64,000 bases of DNA from positions 41,689,927-41,753,926 of the forward strand of contig OX104119.1 in assembly GCA_944474755.1 (NCBI GenBank), written 5' to 3'. The notes beneath the pieces were generated by a model. That model did no database searches. It saw nothing but the letters and a program-made list of their open reading frames with translations, and was not told the DNA's origin. The stretch's first letter is position 1; the number at the start of each line of letters is the position of its first letter. Both the position numbers and the translations under genes were made by a program. This DNA is from Limnoperna fortunei. Its lineage: Eukaryota > Mollusca > Bivalvia > Mytilida > Modiolidae. This document shows, piece by piece, positions 10,681 through 22,897 of this stretch.

Positions 10681-13334
10681 CTACGAAATTGAGTCAATGT
10701 CTCATATCTTACCTAAGAGGCGTGATTATTATATTTGCGGGGGAATAAATGACTGGTGCATCCTTGTACATGGTCAACTGGATTGTCAAAGTTTGTTTTA
10801 AACATGGATAAAATTCGTTTTGTCCGACAACCCAACAATTCGAATAGATAACGAACGATTTGTGAACAACATTTTTTTTTATCAACATGTCTTATTAGTT
10901 TTTTTGTGGATTAATTTTTATATAATTTGTATGAAGGTACTGTATGAATGGAGTTATACCTTTATATATTGCATTCGTGGTCAGAAAATATGTCAAAATT
11001 CAATTAAATTTGTAGGAACCAATATACACAACACACTTATGTTCATCATTTTTGAAAACTCGATCACATTACAAGATTGCGGTGGACTTTTCATTTAGAC
11101 AGAGAATATGCTTACATGAATAGACAAAATACAGATGTGTGTTAGAATATCTTAATAACAAAAATTGTATCCAACCAAACAATAATGCACATGTTGGGTG
11201 TAAATCTGTAATATGCTGTCAGTAAATGCCTTCTGTGTAAAACGGTTCTCTCAAAATAATAGAAAAATATGATATTTGAAACAAAAGCGGATGACGCTGA
11301 TGTATTTGATTAAACAAATGTTTTAGTTAATGAAAGAAAGATTCACGTTCTGTAAGATTAGATTACGAGAAAAGTGCTTCCTTACCAAATTTCTCAATCG
11401 ACGACTGGAAACAGATTCGTTTCTTAGTTCAATATTAATCAACATTTAGTTAAATTAAATAAGGCTGTATTATGTGGCATTGAATATGTTGCACCTGACA
11501 ATTCATAATATTATACCTGTGTTCCATATAGCGAAATTAAAAATAAATATCTGAACTTTAATGAGATTCTTAATATATTTTTTTGGTTGGGACTAAAATA
11601 CTAGAGATGGTGATAAAAGTGATTTTGTAAAAAATAGCTACAATGAAATAACAAATAGCTTAGAATGAAGATATTTAGACGAACGAAAGATACGCCTCCA
11701 AGTAAAAGAAACCATACTTTTAGAATAAACTTTTACGAACTGTTTAATATGTAATTACAAGTTTATTTTAAATGGCAGAATGTGATCCTGATACAAAATA
11801 CAGGTCGGTTGTATTCGACAGGAATAAATTACTTATAAAACGGTAATTGCAGGATAACTTTTTTTACATCGAGTATGTTTAATTTGACAAAATATGTAAA
11901 CCTATTTAATATTGCTGTAGCGAAATATGGGTTTTGGTAATAAACATATTATTAAAAGTGTCCACCTGAAAATAAACCTAAACTGAACTAAATTATTTAC
12001 GCTTGCAGAAATATTGAAGCATAAAAAGTAAAGATTGAATGTATTCAGGCCATTATGATTAGCTACTGGTCAAAACTAGGTAATGGTAAAGATGACAGCT
12101 GTCAAATAATTTGTTGGACATTTTTCTTATATTTAGGAAATATATCTCCGGTGCTCACTAACACTGACAACATTTCACATCTCTGTGGGTTTGGAATTAT
12201 ATGTTAATTATAGATCCATGGCATAATATTGATTAACAACACAAAGACAGCTATTGAGTATCACTAGAACATGTCGCTTTTAAAAACATGGAAATAAGTT
12301 GTCAAAAATTAAGACTTCTTTGAATCTGAACTGTATTTAATGTATATCATATCATTTGTGTGTGGTCTTACGGTCTAACGAATTATTGTTGCATTAAATA
12401 AATAAATAAATTTATGAGGGTATGTCTTAATAGGTAAAGATATCTGTAGTTTAAATTTAATTAAAGAACTATTTAAACTTTTAAAAGTTTGTATTGTAGT
12501 TGAACAAATAGTTATACAATTTTTGGATTAATTTAGTTTAATGAAATCAAAAGGGTTGCAAATATATAAAAATATTTGAAAGAAAAAAATGGTGCATCAG
12601 AAAGAATGTCATTATTAACATTTATCATTATGAACAAAATGTACAAATAGGATAATAAAAATATTATATGCTTAAACAATGTCATGGGGTTTTTGGTTTT
12701 AGCAGTATTTATTTTTAGAAAAATTTCACACCAACTACAATATGAAATTAGCTTTATATCATTTAATTACAACATTTACTGTGTCGATTGATTTTTTAAG
12801 AAGTTTTTTTCTGTTTAAGTCATGTTTAAAAAAAATTATTATGTGTTTAAAAATAAGACTTTTAAGTAGCAATTTACTTACCATTAGGATTAGTCTTTTG
12901 GCTGAGTTTTAACTTTCAAGTGTAACTTTTTGCACAAAATACCAATTATGTAAATATCCTCGGAAAATATTCTAACTAACGTTGATTAATAAAACACGAG
13001 ACATCTTGTTCATTTTACGACTTACCAAGTTGTGGTTGAATGTGACAATTTGTGCGCAACAAAGATCTATTACAGTTCTTTTCCAATCATATTTTGATAA
13101 TGTATTTTGACTTTGATGCGTTATTGATTACTTCCAATATCCGTGATGAAGGTAAATATTTAGATGTTTGTACCTGCCAATGACAGGACACATTTAATTT
13201 TCAGAATAAATATGTTTCAACAATTATACAAGTTTGACTGTTTATTGAAAATCATTGAAGCGTTAAGGTGAGTCAACCATAATTATCATTATCGATGAGA
13301 AAGCACACATTACAGTTTATCGTTCAGTCCTCTA
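10681..13334. other. intergenic, nothing recognised
   Basis: AT-rich. Scattered donor-like gtaagt strings occur on the minus strand, for example near 12,880 and 13,022. None is paired with an acceptor around an LRR or other recognisable frame. The open frame at 10,820-11,098 shows no domain and looks fortuitous. Confidence 0.4.
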
Positions 13335-14110
13335 ATGCCTTTGATAAGCATTTCGACCACAATGAGCTGCTATTACTATATGCATGATACGGATCTCATA
13401 AAGAAGATTTCAGGTAATTTGGTACATTACTACATCAACGAAGCAGTAGGATGCGGACAGTTTGCTGGAGGCACCAAGCATGTTCAATGGAATTCAAGTC
13501 GGTTTAATTCTACATATTACATGTCCTTTTACAGAAAAACAGTGACTATACGAGATTCTTCAAGACGAGTTTTATCGTCCGTTACAATACAATCTTTGGA
13601 AGAAGGACTAGCATACGATCTTGCAATCGGGTCCAATATGTCATATCTAGAGATTGCCTGCGATTGTTTGAAATATGTATTTCCAGCTTTACTGGTTCAG
13701 GCCCAAACCTTTACAAAACCACTTTTAAAACGGTCTTATTCAGTAGCACAGAAGTTCTCACAACGTTACCCAATCATGCCCCAAACAAGCTCGCGTTTAT
13801 AATGAATCTTTACACAAAAAACGCGAATTACATGTATCTGCAAAATGAATCCAATCACTAAGTTGCCAATGTAAAATACTTAATGCCAACTGTAGTCGAT
13901 CTGTTAGATGTATTACATTAATGTGAAACTAATTGCTGGTCAAAAAGTTGATGAGCTGCACGTTGTCTGTTTTTTACTGTCTGTAATGACACACGCACTA
14001 CTGTTGGCGTTGGGAAGTCTGAATTGATAGCACTCTGGAACCTCTTCCGCTTTGCATATTAGTGAAGCAGTAAGCTGCGGACAGTATACTGGAGGCACCA
14101 GGCATGAGCG
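13335..14110 (+). other. unassigned coding-like segment with an internal duplication
   Basis: An open frame runs from 13,335 to 13,802. Its piece EAVGCGQFAGGTKH (about 13,440-13,483) is echoed 625 bases later as EAVSCGQYTGGTRH at 14,064-14,107. The echo keeps the amino acids while the DNA differs, which suggests a former coding repeat. The frame after 13,660 also seems to shift, since another frame continues to about 13,861. I do not recognise a family. It could be a decayed exon pair of a cysteine-containing extracellular protein or part of a mobile element. Confidence 0.3.
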
Positions 14111-15084
14111 AACACGTAATGTCTGACTATGGTTGACCACGGGAGACCTTGTCTGGTCTCTACAACATTATCAGTTTGTTGAAATCAATTAAGAAGACAA
14201 TAAAGTGCACAACAGCAGTTCTTTCACATGACAAGACTGTAGCAAACAACAATTCTTGCTTCGAAAATATTATCCTTTGCTTTGTTTGTTCAGTATATAT
14301 ATGCGTTATGGTTAATACGTGTTATATTTTTGAACTGGCCGGAATGTTTAAATGCATTCAGGTAAGTTCGTTAAAATGCATTCAAATTCGTTGAAAGTGC
14401 ATTCAACGATTTATGCTCAGTTTACGGGCAAACAAACACATTAAAGAAGTATTAACTTTTAACAATTTAATAAGACTGGGTTGATGTAATTTATTCCATC
14501 GTGATTGTTTTTTTAAATAAAGTTTACATCTACTTTCACAACTTTTCAATTGTGACTGATTGGTTCCCCTCTTTGACAATGTCCATTCTTCTCTTCTTTG
14601 AACAAAGATAATGCAGGTTCTCATAATATTTTGTTTAAGAACTTAGTTCTTTTCGGTAAATGTAGGACAATTTAAATACACTTTATATAATTGAGTAGTA
14701 TATTTTTGATACGTACTACATGTACTCGAACAACACACAAACACTGAATTAATAGAAGTAACAAAAATATTCATGTGAATTCTTCATTTTTGTTGACAAT
14801 TTATTGAAACGGTTGCTAATAGCAAAAATAGAGCACAACCTTTTAAAATAAAAAAAAAATATGTTTACTCTGACGCTGATTTTGTTAATAACGAGGAAAA
14901 TAGTATCTCGTCTTATGTGTACAATATTGTAGCTGTATGTAGCTACAATTGTTTTTTCGTATGCCTGAATGCCAAACATACTTTAAAATATTTTCATCGT
15001 TCTTCGTTCATTTCAGGCTCAAAAAGCTAATTCTATGCTTTCTTTCTTTAGATAAAGTAACTATAACGTCTTAATGAAGAACAG

Positions 15085-15935
15085 GATTATCACCAGTTGA
15101 CTAATTTTCTGCACTTTAAAAGTATACAAGAAGAGAAGGAACAGCTCCACGTGAATCTACATATTATAGCTTACAATTGATTATGAAACGATGTTCACAC
15201 TATTTGCTAACACTTTACCGACATGACAATTTACTCGATAGTAAACCTGCTAAGTACATCTCAACATACAATAGGATTGTAGGTAATTTAGAGGACACTA
15301 ATTTCACACTCAATTCTTGTATGTATTAGATGTGTTACACATCAAGAACTATTTATCCGAGTATATTTACGGATGTGGAGTTGCAAGTGAGGTAACGACT
15401 AGACACATCTATTATTACTTTACACAAATTTGCAGCCTTATATAGATCTAAGTTTGAGATAAATACTGTGATTAGTTCGATATCAATCAATTTGGATCCA
15501 ACTTCTCTTCCTATACTATGGGACAAGGCAACTTTAATTGTTTTAAGTCCTAAAACATTTGTATAAACCTGTCTTGTCCTCACACCCAACACGAAGTTGT
15601 GAGCTGTCAAGTATTGTTTTCAAATCTTCATCTTGGCATACACCATAAAGATTCGATATAAAGATCGTGTCAAAGGTGCTTTATTTAAGAAATATCGTTT
15701 AAACAAACTTCGTTGTAAAATACACGATAAGTTTCTCTTAGGCTGTAAAAAACTTTGTTTAGTTGATTCTTGAATTTATTACATTAACGGTTAACACTAT
15801 AACCGTTTATGTAATAAAGCTACCAAACGCACACAAACTCTATGTTACCAGGACATATTGCAACACAAACGTTTCTGCTATTAAATACAAGTTACTATAA
15901 ACGATCTACTAACTGTATTACAATTCATTATAATA
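15085..15935 (+). pseudogene. decayed ORF of unknown family, probably mobile-element derived
   Basis: One plus-strand frame from about 15,345 to 15,930 is readable over roughly 190 codons with six stops. It has protein-like composition, with pieces such as SLPILWDKATLIVLSPKTFV and KKYRLNKLRCKIHDKFLLG. Upstream, other frames are open between 15,080 and 15,330 (for example KPAKYISTYNRIVGNLEDTN), which fits a frameshifted ancestor. I cannot name the family. The basic, Leu/Lys-rich composition and multiple lesions suggest a dead transposon gene rather than a host gene. Confidence 0.35.
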
Positions 15936-15989
15936 TACATAATTAAAAATTTGTATATTAAAAATTATTGGTTGTTTTTACAAAGGTTG

Positions 15990-16052
15990 CTACAGCGCAC
16001 CCTGCACGAAGTGAGACTAATACCTTTACCAATCGGCCACCGCGTATCCCGG
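15990..16052 (-). repeat. SINE head fragment
   Basis: Short antisense piece with 'gcgcaccctgcacgaagtgag' and 'accaatcggccaccgcg', matching the A-box end of the SINE at 3178-3430. Confidence 0.5.
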
Positions 16053-17121
16053 TATTATTGATAAAATCAAACTATATTCAATAAATATTTCCCTTTGGGG
16101 CAATCCATCATGACCTTCATGAATGTCATGACGCATCGAAGCCAATTCGGATTTATAAGCAAAATTTATATAAAAAACAAACGATATTTTTGTTGAACAT
16201 CAAATTAATAAAAATAAGAAAACATTGTTATGCATTAAATAGCAATATAGACTTTTCAGTGTGCATGCATTAAATTATCTTATTTATTATTTTAATGCTT
16301 TAGTAAACAAATAAACCACATACATTTTGTCACGATACTTACAAATACTGTTGGTTTCTAACTGCAAATGGTGTCATCTGAAAAATGGCTCATTTTCTAT
16401 TAACTTATGGTGGTTTAAGATGTTACTACATTGAGCTCTAAATTATGCTCTCTTTAATTTTAGGAAATCGTAAACCCCTAATCAATCTTTTTTTATCTAA
16501 GTTGAGATGATTTTATAGTAACCGTTTTTGATGGTGGCTTTCTAAGCATGTCATAGAGTCTGTTTTTTTTAAAGTAACATTGACCAATTTAAATGTCTTA
16601 TTGCGTCACATGAACGATGTTTCTCCACTACGACAAATCTTTGTGAACTGTATATGTCTATATAAAAGGTCATATTCTGGACAAGGTTTGCTGAGAAGAA
16701 GAACAAAAACGAGACGAACGAGAACAAAAAGATCGCGAACGAAACTATTTCCCCTTATAAAAGTAGAAGAAGAGTTCTACCATCTCTCTACTGTAGCAGG
16801 AACCGCGACTCGTCCCTTAATGTTTTCCTTATATACGCTACCGATAGACTGTTGAGTAGACCACAAACTTTCCGTTAAAAACGCTTTTTAAATTTTGCGA
16901 CAATTCATGGTGTATATGACCTTTTCAAGTGTCATTTTTGTAATGTGGAAATATGCCAAAGGTGACGAAGGGACGCTAAACCATCTTAAATTATCTGTAG
17001 ATTTATAACGTTCAATTGTTCTTTATAATTATAATTATTATTAAAAAATCATTTTTGTAAACTAAAACGTAGCTACGCGTGTCCATTTTTGAAGAGTTAA
17101 TACCCACAGCGTATCCACAAC
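16053..17121. other. intergenic, nothing recognised
   Basis: The open frame at 16,580-16,855 has an Arg/Lys-rich stretch (RRRTKTRRTRTKRSRTK) from a purine-rich run. It shows no domain and no splice context, so I do not call it a gene. Confidence 0.35.
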
Positions 17122-17265
17122 GGACAGGGTGTACTTGATTCCAATTTTAATTGACAAGGATTGCCAGTTAAGATTGGAGTCGAGTACACCCTACTGCAGT
17201 GAGAATGGAACCCGCAATCTCAGTTTTGACAGACAACGTGATTAATAGTAGACAATATCATTTAG
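17122..17265 (-). repeat. SINE fragments arranged head to head
   Basis: At 17,126-17,165 the SINE phrase 'gtgtacttgattccaatttt' runs in plus orientation. It is followed directly by the same phrase in minus orientation (aagattggagtcgagtacacc), which then continues into the tRNA-like head. The two arms would fold into a hairpin. Confidence 0.6.
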
Positions 17266-19151
17266 GCTACACCTATATTATATTATATTGTTGAATATTA
17301 TCCATAACACTACATTACTTTGAACTCTAATATTTTGTGTATGTTCAGTTTATAACTATATTGACATTTAAATAATTCCGCTACTAGAGTGTAAATAAGT
17401 TGACTGCGACTTGAATGACAGAATTCAATGGCGCCAGGCTTTTGTGCCATGCATATAATATTTGAAAAATTAAATTAAATTGAATATAAATATATCTTTT
17501 TGAAATCATTTATTATGAATGTACAATATATATATATATATAACAAAATATACAAAATAGCAATTGTCACGTGTTGTAAACAAGATTGAATTCTGTTATC
17601 GTTGCAAGGATAGAAGAAATAAAATTTGAAGAAAAAGATTGTTCATCATTTAAAATACTCCTTCTTAAAAAGAAATAATTAGTGGGGAAAACCAATGACA
17701 TATTGCCTAAATGTTAGCATATTTGAAATGAATAAAACCAGATGAAATATTTACTCTTAGCGCACTCAATTGAACATTACTAAATTATCACAAAAATCTA
17801 TAGCAAAAAAGCCTTGTATTATGTTACAAACACATTGTTTCTTTTTGTTTTGACATGTTTGAATATTCACGACTGGTTTTATGTGTTATGCTTTATTTTG
17901 TAAATTTGTATCATTGCTCTTACTTTGTAATATCTTGCTAATTTACTAAATCTTCTTTTAAATTACAAACTAACCAGTCAAACTTAACTTGTAGGCAATG
18001 TTTTTGACTGTTTTGCTATTATCTATTTAAACGTATTTATAAATTGAAATTCTAACAAAAGTATTAATTAATACAAGGGAGTTTTGTAAAATGTAAATGC
18101 TCCTTTTCAAAGAGGACGGTAACTTACATAAGTAAATCTTGTCTCAAAAGTGCAGACAAACATTTGTCAAAGTTTACCTTTAAGGGCACTGTCCTACCGG
18201 ATAAAACACTAAAGATATTTAATATGTATCATTCATTTTGTAGTTAACTGCTTAGGGTGAAAGGTGAATAAAAAATAAAAGTTGTGTAAAGATAGAATAA
18301 ATTTTCCGCGTATTTTCGGAATGCTAGTTAAAATTTATTGTACATTAGAAATTAAGGTCTAAAGTAACACTATTAAATGTAGTAACGATAAGAAAAAATA
18401 AAAAAAAATTAAAATACATTTATCTTTACAAAGTATATGTAAGCGTATGTCTATGAAGCGAATTTACATTAATATACTTCGTAACTACCACACATGCATA
18501 TATGTTTATATGGTATAAATATATAATAAAAACACAAAATCGAAGCAGAAGGTATCCACTTATCAGTTATCGTCGTTACTGATTGCAAACACAACAACGT
18601 CCCCACTTGGTATTTTCTACAGTCAAAATATGTCGAATGGCATTGGTAAATTGATTGGACCTGTTATATTTGCAAAATGCACAATAGTCGTGACTTATTA
18701 TTTTAAATAATCATTATTAAAAGGTTGAAATCAATGAAAAATTAACATGATATTTACAACATAGAACAAAATATTAAACCAAGGACATTTGAACAGGATA
18801 TAAAAATATTAATTCATCATCACAGTAAAGTCTATACAATAATACTCTTTTGAACTTTTTCCTAGTATCAGTGAGCAATAATTAAACGGGACATTTGTTA
18901 GCAACAAAGGATATTCATTGATAACTTCTTAAAATAAGACATGACCGTATGCCATGATATTGAATGTAAACGTCACATTTAAAATAAGCATTAAGATTGT
19001 ATGACCTTAACAAGCTTTTCATTCTCGTTTGTATTTTGTTTACACTACACAAAAATACACTACAATAAGTGCATAATAGCTTTGGTTGATCTGGGAAGAA
19101 AGAGAGCTACGAAATATCAGGTATCTTTCAGTTTCATTAGATGAACCTTAT
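17266..19151. other. 3' flank of receptor gene 2
   Basis: AT-rich sequence downstream of the gene 2 stop codon, including a short (TA)n run near 17,528-17,542. The 3' UTR and poly(A) site of gene 2 must lie in its right-hand part, but I cannot fix the site. Confidence 0.4.
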
Positions 19152-19461
19152 TTACTCTAGCTCTAAATAATCATGGACATCCCTCCTAGTATTCGTATCA
19201 ACCGTAATACTCGGTGGTGATACTGTTTCATCATCTGTTATATGTTCAGAAGCATCATATTGTGAGTAAGTTTCCTCGGAGCATTTGTTATCATAAGCGT
19301 GATAAGCCACTTCATCTACAGTATAATAATCTGATTCCGGTTCCAAATATCCATCGTCATTTGTGTTTGTAGATGGTACTATAAATTCCATTGGAAACTG
19401 CTCATAATGTGTTTCTTCATTCTCTGGACTAACAAATGCAAAGTAATATTTGTGACTCATG
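19152..19461 (-). CDS. last exon of LRR receptor gene 2: cytoplasmic tail
   Basis: The minus-strand exon begins after an acceptor (caaattcag) at 19,461 and runs to a TAA at 19,152-19,154. It encodes about 102 residues, strongly acidic and rich in Ser, Thr and Tyr. Tyrosines sit in signalling-like contexts: GYLEPESDYYTV, EVAYHAYD and a C-terminal DYLELE. SDYYTV fits the loose ITIM pattern S-x-Y-x-x-V, so phosphorylation and SH2 binding are plausible but inferred. The exon starts with the third base of a split codon, exactly what the 34-nt exon at 23,073-23,106 supplies. Together they place this tail behind the transmembrane exon. No TIR or kinase domain is present. Confidence 0.82.
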
Positions 19462-20599
19462 CTGAATTTGAATACTTTTGACTATATTTATCATTTTTGC
19501 GACAAAATGTCTATATGACATAAATAATATCACTGCAGGAAAAAGAATGTTTCCAACTATCCCATATATTACACATTTTCCGTAATTACATTGTATAAAA
19601 CGTATTTTTGTTACATAACATATACTATCGATTTGTTTTACTCACAAAATGTTATGCTAGCAAACAGGTTATGCTTCCCTTTATCAACACACATAATCTC
19701 ATCCACTACATTTTTTCGTGTTTGTAAATTTTTCTCATTGACATAAAAGATACTTGCAAACATTATTTCTATAAAGTATCTACGATTTTCTTTGATTTAA
19801 TTGCTTATCAAAAATATGACTGTTGCCGGAACTTGATGCCATTTTGTCAGATATGAAACTCTTAAGTGATCTACCAAAATTTAGAAGATTACATTCCGAA
19901 TGTCTGTTAACAGATTTTTTATGATGTCAGCCCTGAATACACCAATTATGTTGGCGATATTACATTTACAATTTAACATGTTATATAGTATTTCAACTGG
20001 TTGCTTGCAATGTTTTACCAAACTTATGAATTCAAAACGCCAGTATGTTGACTACCACAATGTCCATGAGCTGTAAGCACAAGTTATAAAAATGAAAAAG
20101 AAAAGATATAAGACTGTTTGAGATAACAACTTTCAAATACCAATTGATAGCTATCTATGGTTGCTAGAACAGCATTACCTATTTATTACTGACTAGGGTA
20201 AGTAATTGTCCTTATAAATTACAGATTATACTTTTTGGATAATATTAACAAATGTGGGTCTTTCATGTCTCTGCAATTCTAAAACTGCGTTTAAATTATT
20301 CTTTTTGAACAATTAGTCACTAGTTCACATTATTATTGGAATCAAAATTTTGTTTAATTAGTTCTCTAGGGTGGCAACATTTTTAACGTCAAAGAAAGAG
20401 ATATAAGATACATGTAATTGGTTTAGTCCGTTTAGTAATGTTGTTGACAAAATGGAACTATGATGGAGGAAAATGTGTACAGATGTGTTTGGTTCAATAG
20501 TTATCACTATCCAACTTAATGGACAGAATTGTTTTTCGATTTTAAAGTGCAGGTGATATTGTTTGCTGTGTTCATGCAGATACACAATTAAATGAGAAA

Positions 20600-21110
20600 A
20601 TACAAGTGCTTTTAAGTAGGAATTGATACTTACACCGATTACTTCACCAGCACATCAAATGGCAAAAAATTTGACATTCATGTCAATTTGAATTGTAAAA
20701 GTGAGAACATAATATACCTGTTACAGTGTGGTATACGTAATCTAAAGTATATTGGTGAGTCTGTGCAAAGGTTCAGCAAAATAAAGAATGGGCACAGAAG
20801 CCACACAAGATGCAAACCAAACTTAACCCTTAATAGGCATCTACGTACGCAAGGCACTGCAATAACTGAACTTTTTCAATAAACTCAGGATGATCCTCAT
20901 AAACCATTACCCAAGCAGAACGTTTTTTGGATCAAAACATTGGTATCCAAAGGGAATGATTGAAAAATTATTGGATTGTAGCGCAGATACAACCATGGTA
21001 TTCAAATATTCACGTAGAATTACGGGTCGTTTTATTTATTTTAAAATTGCTTGTAGCCTTATTAATAGTGCTACTTACTTATACACCTGTACATACGTGT
21101 AATAGTACTA
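20600..21110 (+). pseudogene. Penelope-like element fragment with GIY-YIG endonuclease remnant
   Basis: A plus frame from about 20,610 to 20,880 reads NIIYLLQC, then KYIGES and GHRSH. This is the order of the GIY-YIG endonuclease fused to Penelope-like reverse transcriptases (family pattern VIYLIxC, YVGET, HRS). A second open frame at 20,890-21,102 ends in a piece reading EKLLDCS, matching the usual C-terminus (NEKLDC) but shifted in frame. There are stops and frameshifts and no RT upstream, so this is the 3' portion of a dead element. It lies antisense in the last intron of receptor gene 2. Confidence 0.72.
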
Positions 21111-21180
21111 ACAAAAACTGTTTTCGTTAATTATAAGAAATCGTATATATCATATACGTTTATTTGCTGTTAAAACACAG

Positions 21181-21204
21181 ATGAAGCCTGTTTGTCAGGC
21201 GAAA
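21181..21204 (+). other. stem-loop at the 3' end of the Penelope fragment
   Basis: The sequence (c)agatgaa-gcctg-tttgt-caggc-gaaa has a perfect 5-bp stem, flanked by agatgaa and gaaa. It resembles a hammerhead core (CUGAUGA...GAAA) with the second base changed and no cleavage triplet in place. It sits about 75 bases after the endonuclease remnant, where such motifs occur in Penelope-like elements. It is probably a dead ribozyme or a related 3' structural signal. Confidence 0.5.
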
Positions 21205-21360
21205 TATTTGTGCTTAAAGTTTAAAACTTTGTTTTCGCTTTAATTATGTATCTAAATGTTGTTGTACAACATTTTAAACGATTATATTAATTTTATTAGT
21301 CTGTACAGTATCGTTATGTACCGTAACGATCCAACATCCCGTACGAACAATTGTTGACTA

Positions 21361-22095
21361 TGTACATATATACAAGTCTAGAAGATTATGCAACGACACG
21401 TGATGGTGTTTTTGTCAAAATTATAGACACAGATTGACCATCGAATGCCCTTAGTCATTGAGGGTCAATATAAATTAAAAACGTCAACCAGTCATAAAAT
21501 ATTGATCTTGAATTTTCTCACTCCAACTGAACTTCAAACTTCTATACATTCCCTTAACCATCCGCCACCGGCGGACGACCTGTCACTTGGCTTTGCTTAA
21601 ATATTCCAACAAGATGTTATCAAAATTATCAAGGTGACAAATTCATTACGCCAGACGCGCGTTTCGTCTATTCAAGACTCATCAGTGGCGTTTAACTCTA
21701 AATGCTTAAGGCATTCTTCATTTGGAGATGGAACAATATAAGTCCACTGGGATCGTGTAAATACACAATACAGGTAGTTGAAAATATTATATAAAGGGTC
21801 TAAAAATCTACCAACCAGTACACCTATTAAGTATCGGATCGACAAACATGACGATACAGCATAAACAAAAAATAACATACAAGTCTAGAAGAATATGCAA
21901 TGATACAAATGACGGTGTTTTTTGTCACATTAATAGGCACAGACTGACCAACGAATGGCCCTAGTCATTGAGTGTCAATATAAATAAATAACGTCAACCA
22001 GTCATACAATATTGGTCTTGAATTTACTCTACAATTGAACTTCAAACTTCTATACATTGCCTTAACCATCCACCACCGTCTGACGAGCTGTATAT
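21361..22095 (-). mobile_element. hammerhead-ribozyme repeat (retrozyme-like), tandem copies
   Basis: Non-coding repeat in minus orientation. The phrase 'acaagtctagaagattatgc' recurs at 21,370 and 21,883, giving a unit of about 0.51 kb. The ribozyme at 21,648-21,691 lies between the two body copies, so the arrangement is body, ribozyme, body. The family is also present at 34,030-34,575. Non-coding elements that carry hammerhead motifs in tandem units are known in bivalves (retrozymes, and motifs in Penelope-like elements). This one has no ORF of its own. Confidence 0.7.
21648..21691 (-). ncRNA. type I hammerhead ribozyme, intact by sequence
   Basis: Read on the minus strand: stem I 5' arm ACGCCA, core CTGATGA, stem II GTC/GAC closed by the loop TTGAATA, GAAA, a very short stem III within CGCGCG, the cleavage triplet GTC, and stem I 3' arm TGGCGT. 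Stem I pairs perfectly over 6 bp and all core bases are canonical. Predicted cleavage lies between 21,654 and 21,653 (after the C of GTC). The very short stem III is typical of hammerheads in metazoan retroelements, which often act as dimers. Confidence 0.85.
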
Positions 22096-22261
22096 ATATA
22101 AGTTTAAATTTCTGCCCGGAAATGTCTAAAATGATTTAAATTCTGAAGTTTTTTTTATTCAGAATATGAAGATGGCCTCTGCTGGATTTAGGAATTTTAA
22201 TAATAAATGCTCTTCAAAATCTTATTTTTTTTAATTTTAAATATATTTTAGGCTTGATCAA

Positions 22262-22299
22262 CACTTATGAGTTTTGATTAGACAAAGCATGAGTCTGGC
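22262..22299 (+). pseudogene. decayed hammerhead ribozyme
   Basis: Same layout as the motif at 22,856 but with core lesions: CTGATGA has become CTTATGA and GAAA has become CAAA. The 3' side (gtctggcgtagtaaatt) is still recognisable. It should not cleave. Confidence 0.7.
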
Positions 22300-22855
22300 G
22301 TAGTAAATTGTACAACCTTGGTATCTTTAATGGCATTTTATTTATTAACAGATTTTTAAGTGTAGCTGTTGCAATTAGTGGTGATTTTGAATAAAGGATG
22401 TCAGTTGATACTACCAGATGGTGGCAACTAATTCTAGAGCAGCAACGCAAGGACTTTAATGGTTGAATTGGATGAATGGTTTTGTATCGTTCAGAAAATA
22501 ATTATATTTAGGTCGAGAACACTTGATAATAGGTTAATGGAAATGTTATCATCTATCTTTATTTGCAACCACTGGGTCGATGCATCTGCTGGTAGACTGT
22601 TGGTACCCGAAGGTATCACCAGCCCAGTAGTCACACTTCGGTGCTGACAGGAAAGTCATTGATTCTAATAGTGATAAAGTCATTGTCTAAATTTACTGAC
22701 TAGAAATTTCACAAAATATTTTATTTCTAAGGTTTTTTCTATTTCAAGGTGTAGATAGCCTTAGCCGGATTTGATATAACGTTTTGGAATTTTGGTGATA
22801 AAAGCTCTATAACATCTTAATCATTTGGATTTTTACATATTGTTTGGGGTTTGAG

Positions 22856-22897
22856 CGCCACTGATGAGTCTTGATTAGACGAAACGCGCGTCTGGCG
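22856..22897 (+). ncRNA. type I hammerhead ribozyme, intact by sequence
   Basis: Stem I arms CGCCA and TGGCG pair over 5 bp. The core CTGATGA (22,861-22,867), stem II GTC/GAC with loop TTGATTA, GAAA at 22,881-22,884, CGCGCG and the triplet GTC are all canonical. Predicted cleavage follows 22,892. It differs from the minus-strand ribozyme at 21,648 mainly in one loop base and the outer stem. Confidence 0.85.

Noticed and set aside
12876..13063. Two minus-strand splice-like segments (20 and 41 nt) near consensus gtaagt donors
   Set aside because: They encode nothing recognisable and have no in-phase partner exons nearby.
16580..16855. Arg/Lys-rich 91-codon ORF as a nuclear protein
   Set aside because: The basic stretch comes from a purine-rich run. 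There is no domain, splice context or conserved neighbour.
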